Of a stretch of DNA of 64,000 bases, positions 57,769-64,000 are shown in pieces (position 1 is the first letter of the stretch; each line of letters begins with the position of its first letter). This DNA is from Diplolepis rosae (lineage: Eukaryota > Arthropoda > Insecta > Hymenoptera > Diplolepididae). The notes under the pieces were generated by a model. That model saw only the letters and a list, made by a program, of their open reading frames with translations, was not told where the DNA came from and did not search any database. Location of the stretch: NCBI GenBank assembly GCA_030998225.1, contig JAPYXD010000475.1, positions 744,001-808,000 on the forward strand, in the 5' to 3' direction. Both the position numbers and the translations under genes were made by a program.

Positions 57769-58641
57769 TACAGTACCGGTCAGAATTGTCCGGCCACCTG
57801 TTTTTCGATAATTGCTTAAATTATCCTAATTTGAATTATATAAGTGAACAAATTTGTTCTCTTAAATAATTTAAAGCTATCAAAATTATTCATAAAATGA
57901 ACCCAGCATGAATTCGTTTTGTTAAATTGTGAAGAAGTTATTGCAGAAATAGTCAAGATTTTAATGCTTTCTTAAATTTTAAATAACTTTCGAAGTAATT
58001 AACATTTTTTAATGTTCTTGAGCTCATTTTAGAGCTAAGATTCTACAGAATCGCACTAAATTATCATTATAAATCTTTACGTTTTTCCTTGCATAATGCA
58101 AGGAGTTAAAATAGTAACAAAAAAGTAGGAAAATTTCGAAAACATTTCATCTGTAGGTAAATCATAATAAAGATCATATGAATATATATTTTGAGGGGAT
58201 TCGATACAAAATTCATGATTATATGTTTTATATATCTTATCAAAACGTTTTTCTAAGCAAAAGCAATATTGAAATTTTTCTAACTTTTTTATTTGAAATT
58301 TAACCTCGTGCAGTATGTAAGAAAAACATTACACATTAATTCCAAGAATTTTGATCAATTTTTTAGAAATTTAGCTTTAAAATTAGTCCAAGGATATTAA
58401 AAAATTTTGATTACTTTGAAAGTTATTTAAAATTTAAGAAAGCATTGAAATCTTGACCATTTCTGCAACAACTTCTTCAAAATTTAACAAAACGAAGTCA
58501 TGCTGGGCTCATTTTATGAATAATTTTAATAGCTTTAAATTTAATTAAGAGAACAAATTTTTTCACTTACATAATTCAAATTAGGATAATTTAAACAATT
58601 ATCGAAAAACAGGTGGCCGGACAATTCTGACCGGTACTGTA
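57769..58641. mobile_element. Nonautonomous Tc1/mariner-like element, TA duplication
   Basis: The element, 57771-58639 (869 bp), starts CAGTACCGGTCAGAATTGTC and ends with its complement, between TA dinucleotides. The arms run inward about 280 bp with good pairing. CAGT ends and TA duplication fit the Tc1/mariner superfamily. There is no transposase frame. A decayed relative is at 15052-15640. Confidence 0.82.
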
Positions 58642-59284
58642 ATTATTTTCTGTATATGTATTTACATTCAGTAGGTAAGATTTTTTTCAGTAAATCAAAA
58701 ATATGACCAGATTGAACAATTTAATTATGGATTTTAGGATTAGAATTCTTTCGGCTAAATTTACAGTTATCTGATGGTACGAGTGTTCTTTCTAACAAAA
58801 AATCAACAGTGCCATAACTAACTCCAGCCAAGCCCAAAAGTTGTTCCTCTTTTTACAGTGACTCGTAGCCTTGAAAATAACGTCTTCCTCTTCCCAACTC
58901 TTGGGGTTCTCCACTCAATGATTTATCTCAGCATACTCCTTGGTTACCGTACTGCAACATTTATTCTTTATCTTCTTCGGACTGGGTATCGTTTAAGTTT
59001 TGGCTTTAACAATATGAGTCTTGTTGCAGAAATCCATTGAACTCTTTGCTGTATTTTGTGTGCGGCAGTTGGGAATCGAAAAAATTTATAATTGCTATTC
59101 GAAGCTGTATTTTTACAGTTAACTATACAACATGAAAAACCCATTGTTATTGAATTTTCCTATAACACGTACATATATTTACTCCATAAGTTTCACTTTT
59201 CGTCACTGCGAGCGCGGTGACCGATTCTTCTATCCCCTCCCGCGGAACGCTTGGTCCCTTCCTATCACCATGTAAGCGACTTGG
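58642..59284. other. Unassigned
   Basis: The 60-codon frame at 58858-59040 has no domain. Nothing else is seen. Confidence 0.4.
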
Positions 59285-59820
59285 CAGGAGCAACGGCACG
59301 GTAAGTACCCGGCTTGTAAGTTGGAATTAGTGGAAGGAGTGCGCAGTTGTCCTCTTCTTAGTCACGAGAAAATGTGCGAGTGAGACGAATTTGTCAAATT
59401 GATCTAAGCCAGAGTGGTTATGTTGATTGATTTTTTGATCATTTGCAAGCGGCAGATATTTGTTCAGTTTCAATTTAGTTTAAAAAAAAAATATTATTTC
59501 AGGACTCCTATAAAGCTAACGGAGTGCATTATAAATTGATGAGTATAAAAATTTTAATATATAATTAATTTAATTTATAATTTTAATATATAATTTTCAA
59601 GATTTTGAAGATCGCATATAATATAATGCATTTAATATAATAAATTTTTTTCTTAGCAATGTCGTGTCGCGTACCAGGTTGCATAACCTCTCTGGCTTAG
59701 GTCAATTTGACAAGTTCGTCTCACTTGCACAATTTCCCGTGAGTAAGAAGAGGACAACTGCGCACTCCTTTCCACTACTTCCAACTTACAACCCGGGCAC
59801 TTACCGTGCCGTTGCTCCTG
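59285..59820. repeat. Inverted repeat, arms about 140 bp
   Basis: It starts CAGGAGCAACGGCACGGTAA at 59285; the right arm (about 59677-59820) is the complement with a few changes. The 8-bp flanks CGACTTGG and TGTAACGG do not match, so mobility is unproven. A nonautonomous DNA transposon is likely. Confidence 0.55.
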
Positions 59821-60351
59821 TGTAACGGTGTGCCGGTCTCCGGTACTAGCTATAAGGGGCTCTAGCACCCTTTCACTTATAACCAAATATGCTGGTAAAA
59901 GCGCGGTCTGAATTACCGACGAATACAGCGCGGAAATTTGAATTCAAGTAGTGAGATTATCAGTCTGACGTGAGTAACCTCTAAATCTATGTATTTGAAT
60001 ATGCGAAACATAGCTTCTCTGTCTCCAATTGCGACGTTACATATAGTATTGCGACATTATAATCAGTAATTACGACGCAGAATTGTAAAACACGTGCAAG
60101 AATGCTAGGAATGCGAGAGATTGCGTCATTGTTATGATTATAGATGACTCATAAGGCTATTTATAGTGACAGAACGTGCCTTAAGCTCCAAAACGACCGG
60201 ATGTAATGTTCATAAACATTACAAGGAATCACGATATTTGATCCTGCAGTGTTTATAAATGTCAATCATCGACTGACTCATTCTGCGACTTAATTTTGAT
60301 GGGCGGTCCTGCGTGACCTATTCGCTCATTCGTCAATAGAACATAAAATTG
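59821..60351. other. Unassigned, left flank of the second gypsy element
   Basis: No ORF or repeat is supported. It ends where the LTR begins. Confidence 0.4.
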
Positions 60352-60807
60352 TGTTACGTCGTCAGCACTTTGATTGGCTGAAGGCTATGGAGAGGTGGTA
60401 AAATCCCACCTAGGGGACTTATTATAAATATAGCTGCAGAGCGCAGAAACGGCAGATTTTGAATCTCGAAAAGCTCCTTGAAAATATAAACCTGCGACTT
60501 ATTGTATAAAGAACTTAAGAGTACTTCGACTGAAATCGGACTTGTAAAATTTGTCTGTAAGTCAGGCGAGCAAAGCCTGACAGTTGATTTGTAAACAAGT
60601 GTGAAGTAACAAAAACAATTATTAAACTCAATTATAATAAACGTTGAATGTCTTTGAACAAGTGTTTAGTTCATTTAAACCAAATCCCTCTTGGCGGGTA
60701 CTCGTTTCAACGAGTCAACGACAGCAACGAATTCCACAATCAACGAATCAAGTCCAGCTACGCAATCGACGTAAGGGAGGAACAAACAGCAGCGCTGGGT
60801 CGTAACA
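60352..60807 (+). repeat. 5' LTR of the second gypsy element
   Basis: It starts TGTTACGTCG and ends GGGTCGTAACA, a good inverted pair. Inside are a TATA-like TATAAATA at 60423-60430 and an AATAAA-type signal near 60634. Length is 456 bp. The primer site follows, which fixes the 3' boundary; the 5' boundary is inferred from the terminal pair. Confidence 0.8.
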
Positions 60808-60811
60808 AATT

Positions 60812-60829
60812 TGGTGACAGCGGTGGGAT
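60812..60829 (+). promoter_or_regulatory. Primer-binding site of the second gypsy element
   Basis: TGGTGACAGCGGTGGGAT lies four bases after the LTR and is nearly the same as 22282-22299, so both elements use the same or a related tRNA. Confidence 0.78.
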
Positions 60830-61441
60830 CTGCTGTACCGCTTAGGGAGGATTTTTGTACCACATCAACAACAGTACACTGTGTTGCTTAAGAAGGAAGT
60901 TTCTTTACCAAGGAAGCACAGAATATCATCGTGTGAATTAGGCGGGAGTGTCGCTCGTGATCGGATTTAATTTAAAATTTCCAAGGGGTGAACTGAGTAG
61001 TTTCTTGGAGTTTTAAATGAGTGGATAACCGGAGGGTGAACTGAGTAGCTTTCCGGCCCACCAGGTTCAATCTCGAGTAGACGAGTAGCCAAAGGAGAAA
61101 CGAAAGCCGCGACCTTCCCCCAGGGTTTTTGCCGTGGTTTTTCCACCCGGAGGCGAAGGGTGCAGATAAGCACCGAGGTCGTAAGGTTGTTTGTTGGGAC
61201 CACGGAAACAACCCCCTCAACAATCAAGGCTAAAATAGAAACATCAGGATAAGCAGCCGGCTCGTGAAGAGTCAAAGAAGACTCAAGGTCAGGATATGCA
61301 GCTGAAGAGGTGTAGTGAAAAACTGTGAAAAAAATTGTAATCGTTCAAGTGTACGCCAATTGAATTATAGTGCAACAAACGAGTAAGTCCTAGTAAATAA
61401 GATAAATTTTGTGAATTGAAAATAATATATTTTAAGACAAG
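60830..61441 (+). other. Leader of the second gypsy element
   Basis: Noncoding. The motif GGGTGAACTGAGTAG occurs near 60983 and again near 61035 (the first with one base more of G). No ORF is seen, unlike the leader of the large element. Confidence 0.55.
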
Positions 61442-62758
61442 ATGCCGAAAGCACGACGACAAACAAGGGCTGCTAAGCTCAGAAATAAAAGCCAGCCCAT
61501 AACGAGCGAAAATTTACAAAATATAGGTAACGAAGGCGTTGTAAGAGTAACGAGAGGAATGAGTCGTATAAATTTAGAAACTCCGAGTACTAGTAGTGTT
61601 AACACCGAGGTTAGAAACATAGCTCCTAATATAGTCGCAAATAATAATGATAATCATACTGTTCAAAATAATTGGAGTGAGCTACGCCGACACGAGACGC
61701 CCGTGCAAATGCTACAAAATCAAGTAAGTGAACTATCTTTAAGGGAAACGCGAAATCCTGAAAAGATTTCAAAAGTCGTACGCGATCTAATTCCGGAATT
61801 TAACGGTAGAAATATGTCCGTGAGAATGTTCGTTCGTCATTGCAGGGCAGCAGTTTCAATGGTATTACCTCAAGAAATACCATACTTAACGATGCTTATA
61901 GTTACTAAAATAACCGGTGAAGCACGAAAACTGATTCAAGATAGTCCGGATATTAATTTAAATGAAACTTTAAAAATTTTAGAACAGGTGTATTCTCAGC
62001 AGGAAGATCAGAGCCAACTAATGCAGCAGTTGGCTACGGTAAAGAGAAGTAATTCAGAAACGGTACCAGAATATGGAGCACGCGTAAATCAGATTTTGAA
62101 TAAATTAATTAACTGTGTGTTAGAAAGTACACCCGGTGAAAGAGGTTTCGTTCGATGTGAGACTTTCAAGGAAACAGCAATCGGTAATTTTTTGCGTGGT
62201 CTAGAACGAGAAATTTTTGTACAAATTTCAGAAAAGGGACTGAATACCCTTGAACAAGCCATTGCGCTAGCTACAGAGGCTGAATTGCGTTTGAAAAGTT
62301 GGGAATGGGTCCATAACAAAGGTCAACCCCCGAAATTCGAATATGAGGGAAATTATGAGAGAAGAAGTGAAAATAGGGTTGTGTCTCGTAGACGTGTGGC
62401 TCACCTCCAAAATAGCGATATGCGCAGCAAAAACACAGAGCGAATTAAAGAGAAAATACAATGTTCAGGCTGTAGGGAATTCGGACATATTAAGCGGGAA
62501 TGTCAGAACTCTAGAAAACGTAAGTTCGCGGGAGACAGAGAGGAGCAGGGTTGTTATTATTGCCATAAGCAAAATCACAAAATTAAAAATTGTTATATGA
62601 AACAGAGACACGATCAGGAACGCGCAAATCCAAACAGGCTTAAGACTATGCCTTTAAACTACAAAAGGGGTCGTTCGAACGAGAGCGCAATGACCCCCGA
62701 ATTAAGTCTCTCTCAGAATACCGAGTTGTCTTCAAACTCGACGAACACAAAAATCTAG
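61442..62758 (+). CDS. Gag of the second gypsy element, two zinc knuckles
   Basis: It has 438 codons from ATG at 61442. The N-terminal 100 residues are basic and low in complexity. The capsid-like region starts near IPEFNGRNMSVRMF (residue 117). Two CCHC knuckles follow near residues 341-391: CSGCREFGHIKREC and CYYCHKQNHKIKNC. The frame is intact. The slippery TTTAAAC at 62653-62659, about 33 codons before the stop, leads to protease in the -1 frame. The product forms the particle and binds RNA. Confidence 0.9.
   Translation: MPKARRQTRAAKLRNKSQPITSENLQNIGNEGVVRVTRGMSRINLETPSTSSVNTEVRNIAPNIVANNNDNHTVQNNWSELRRHETPVQMLQNQVSELSLRETRNPEKISKVVRDLIPEFNGRNMSVRMFVRHCRAAVSMVLPQEIPYLTMLIVTKITGEARKLIQDSPDINLNETLKILEQVYSQQEDQSQLMQQLATVKRSNSETVPEYGARVNQILNKLINCVLESTPGERGFVRCETFKETAIGNFLRGLEREIFVQISEKGLNTLEQAIALATEAELRLKSWEWVHNKGQPPKFEYEGNYERRSENRVVSRRRVAHLQNSDMRSKNTERIKEKIQCSGCREFGHIKRECQNSRKRKFAGDREEQGCYYCHKQNHKIKNCYMKQRHDQERANPNRLKTMPLNYKRGRSNESAMTPELSLSQNTELSSNSTNTKI
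62653..62659 (+). promoter_or_regulatory. Putative -1 frameshift site TTTAAAC (gag to protease)
   Basis: The gag codons are CCT TTA AAC, so T TTA AAC is in the slippery register. The -1 frame is open from there through the protease DTGSS motif to 63357. Confidence 0.75.
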
Positions 62759-63360
62759 GGCCAGCCCCATTAGTAAAATTAGAAAACTTAGCGTTTTCAC
62801 CAGAGCAGACTATTTTCCTAGTTGACACAGGATCAAGTGTAAATTTGATCAAAGAATCATCTCTAAAATCACTAATTTGGGTAAATAGGAATAGAGTCCT
62901 CAGATTAGTCGGTATAGGTTCGAATACTATTTCGACACTCGGTGAAATTAAAATCACGATTGAAAATGTGGAATCCATATTCCATGTTGTTTCCAGATCC
63001 TTTCCAATCGCACAGGATGGCATTCTCGGAATAGATTTCCTAAAAAATCACCAAGCTATTTTAGATTTCGATGGAGATTTTCTTCTTTTTGGAAAAGAAA
63101 AATATCCTCTTTTTGGGTATACGAATATCCGTGTACCTGCAAGAACGAAAAAACAAATTCAATTAAAATTGAAGAATACTAATTTAAGTGAAGGTTATAT
63201 AAGAAAAATACTCTGCGGTCCAGGGATTTTTCTTGGCGAATATTTGGTTCGCAATCAAAATAATGTGCCAAGGGTTTTTATCATTAATTCCACTGAAAAG
63301 GAGGTAGATTTAACGATACCCCCAGTTGAACTCGAAGAATGCGAAGTATCCCATCCTTAG
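62660..63360 (+). CDS. Protease region of the second gypsy element
   Basis: Open in the -1 frame relative to gag. The retropepsin motif FLVDTGSSVNLI is near 62818, and the second conserved block DGILGIDFL is near 63018. The frame ends at TAG 63358-63360, before RT. RT continues in a further -1 frame, which is open from 63330. Protease releases the mature Gag and Pol proteins. Confidence 0.82.
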
Positions 63361-64000
63361 TTCGTTCCTTCAAGGGTGTTGAAAACCTAGAAAAACAAAA
63401 ACAATTAGGTTTGAGATTGGCAAAACTTTTAGAAATTTTAAAATTAACTGAACTGAGCGAAGAAGGAAGGGAAAGTCTTATCCCTATTATTATCAATTTT
63501 TCGCATCAATTTTACTCACCTGGTGACAAATTAGTAGGAACTAATGTTATAACACATAAAATAATAACTGTTGATAAAAAACCTATATTTACCAAACAAT
63601 ATCGTTTTCCCCCTATTCATCGAGATGAAATCAGGAAGCAGACAGACCAATTAATTAATTCAGGTATCGTGCAACCTTCGACTTCACCCTATAATTCTCC
63701 GTTATTAATAGTCCCAAAAAAATCAGATCCGTTAGGTAATAAAAAGTGGAGAATGGTAATAGATTATAGGGCGTTAAATGAAAAAACAGTAGGTGACGCA
63801 TATCCGCTCCCAAATATAACGGAAATCTTAGATCAATTAGGAGGATCTAAATATTTTTCTATAATGGACTTAGCCTCTGGTTTCCATCAGATCCCTATGG
63901 ATCCAGAATCAAAAGAGAAAACTGCCTTTTCAACTCCTTACGGACATTTGGAATTTAACCGAATGCCGTTCGGATTGAAAAACGCACCAGCTACTTTTCA
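63330..64000 (+). CDS. Reverse transcriptase of the second gypsy element, partial
   Basis: Open from 63330, with an ATG at 63339, to the window end. It covers the N-terminal part of a Ty3/gypsy RT: SPYNSPLLIVPKK, WRMVIDYRALNEKT, DAYPLPNI, DLASGFHQI and MPFGLKNAPATF. The YxDD active site lies beyond 64000. It overlaps protease by about 30 bases in a different frame; either a second -1 frameshift, reinitiation at the ATG, or a one-base mutation accounts for this. Confidence 0.85.

Larger units (their letters stand above)
60352..64000 (+). mobile_element. Second Ty3/gypsy element, truncated by the window end
   Basis: The order LTR, primer site, leader, gag, protease, RT is seen, in the same orientation as the 19.5-kb element and related to it in Gag and Pol. 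It is shorter before gag and has two zinc knuckles in Gag. The 3' half is outside the window, so TSD, env and age cannot be judged. Confidence 0.88.

Overview
The window is a dense nest of transposable elements from an animal genome, almost certainly an insect. The evidence is the element mix: P-element-like, Ty1/copia with a Drosophila-copia-type internal tRNA-iMet primer site, R1-clade LINE, I-type LINE, hAT, Tc1/mariner-like, piggyBac-like, and two Ty3/gypsy elements, one carrying an Env with a baculovirus-F-like layout. A hymenopteran host is my guess only. I recognise no host gene, tRNA or rRNA. Several frames given for this window start at TTG or GTG; I use the ATG where one exists.

Left part (1-16.6 kb). 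P-element-like transposase fragments and terminal regions occur in both orientations (1-400, 769-1063, 5467-5922, 5966-6058, 11660-14225). A copia element (1064-5466, TSD TTTCC) lies inside one P-like end. A damaged R1-clade LINE (6059-11659) lies between two direct copies of a P-like end. A decayed Tc1-like relic and a GC-rich unassigned stretch follow.

Centre (16.6-51.4 kb). The whole block is one hAT-type transposon, 16592-51380, flanked by the 8-bp duplication TTATAAAC and beginning CAGTG. Its terminal inverted repeats are about 2.93 kb long, which is extraordinary for hAT. It holds a hAT transposase (45865-48048, one nonsense codon) and has been invaded three times: a 558-bp palindromic TA-flanked MITE, a 19.5-kb Ty3/gypsy endogenous-retrovirus-like element (20455-39957, TSD ACAG), and a full-length I-type LINE on the minus strand (40138-45559, TSD about 14 bp). 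Removing these leaves a hAT of about 9.3 kb.

The 19.5-kb gypsy element is itself unusual. It has 1820-bp LTRs with three covarying hairpins sharing one loop. It has a pre-gag ORF, a TTTAAAC slippery site between gag and pol, and a macro-domain-like segment between RNase H and integrase. It has a separate zinc-knuckle ORF between pol and env. It also has about 4.3 kb of extra cargo between two copies of its polypurine tract, and that cargo holds a candidate spliced antisense gene.

Right part (51.4-64 kb). AT-rich unassigned DNA contains a 1.6-kb piggyBac-like foldback element (TTAA duplication), an 869-bp Tc1-like element and two other inverted repeats. A second Ty3/gypsy element begins at 60352 (LTR, primer site, gag, protease, RT) and runs off the window. 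It uses the same TTTAAAC site. Coordinates of element ends come from comparing repeat copies by eye; no search was run.
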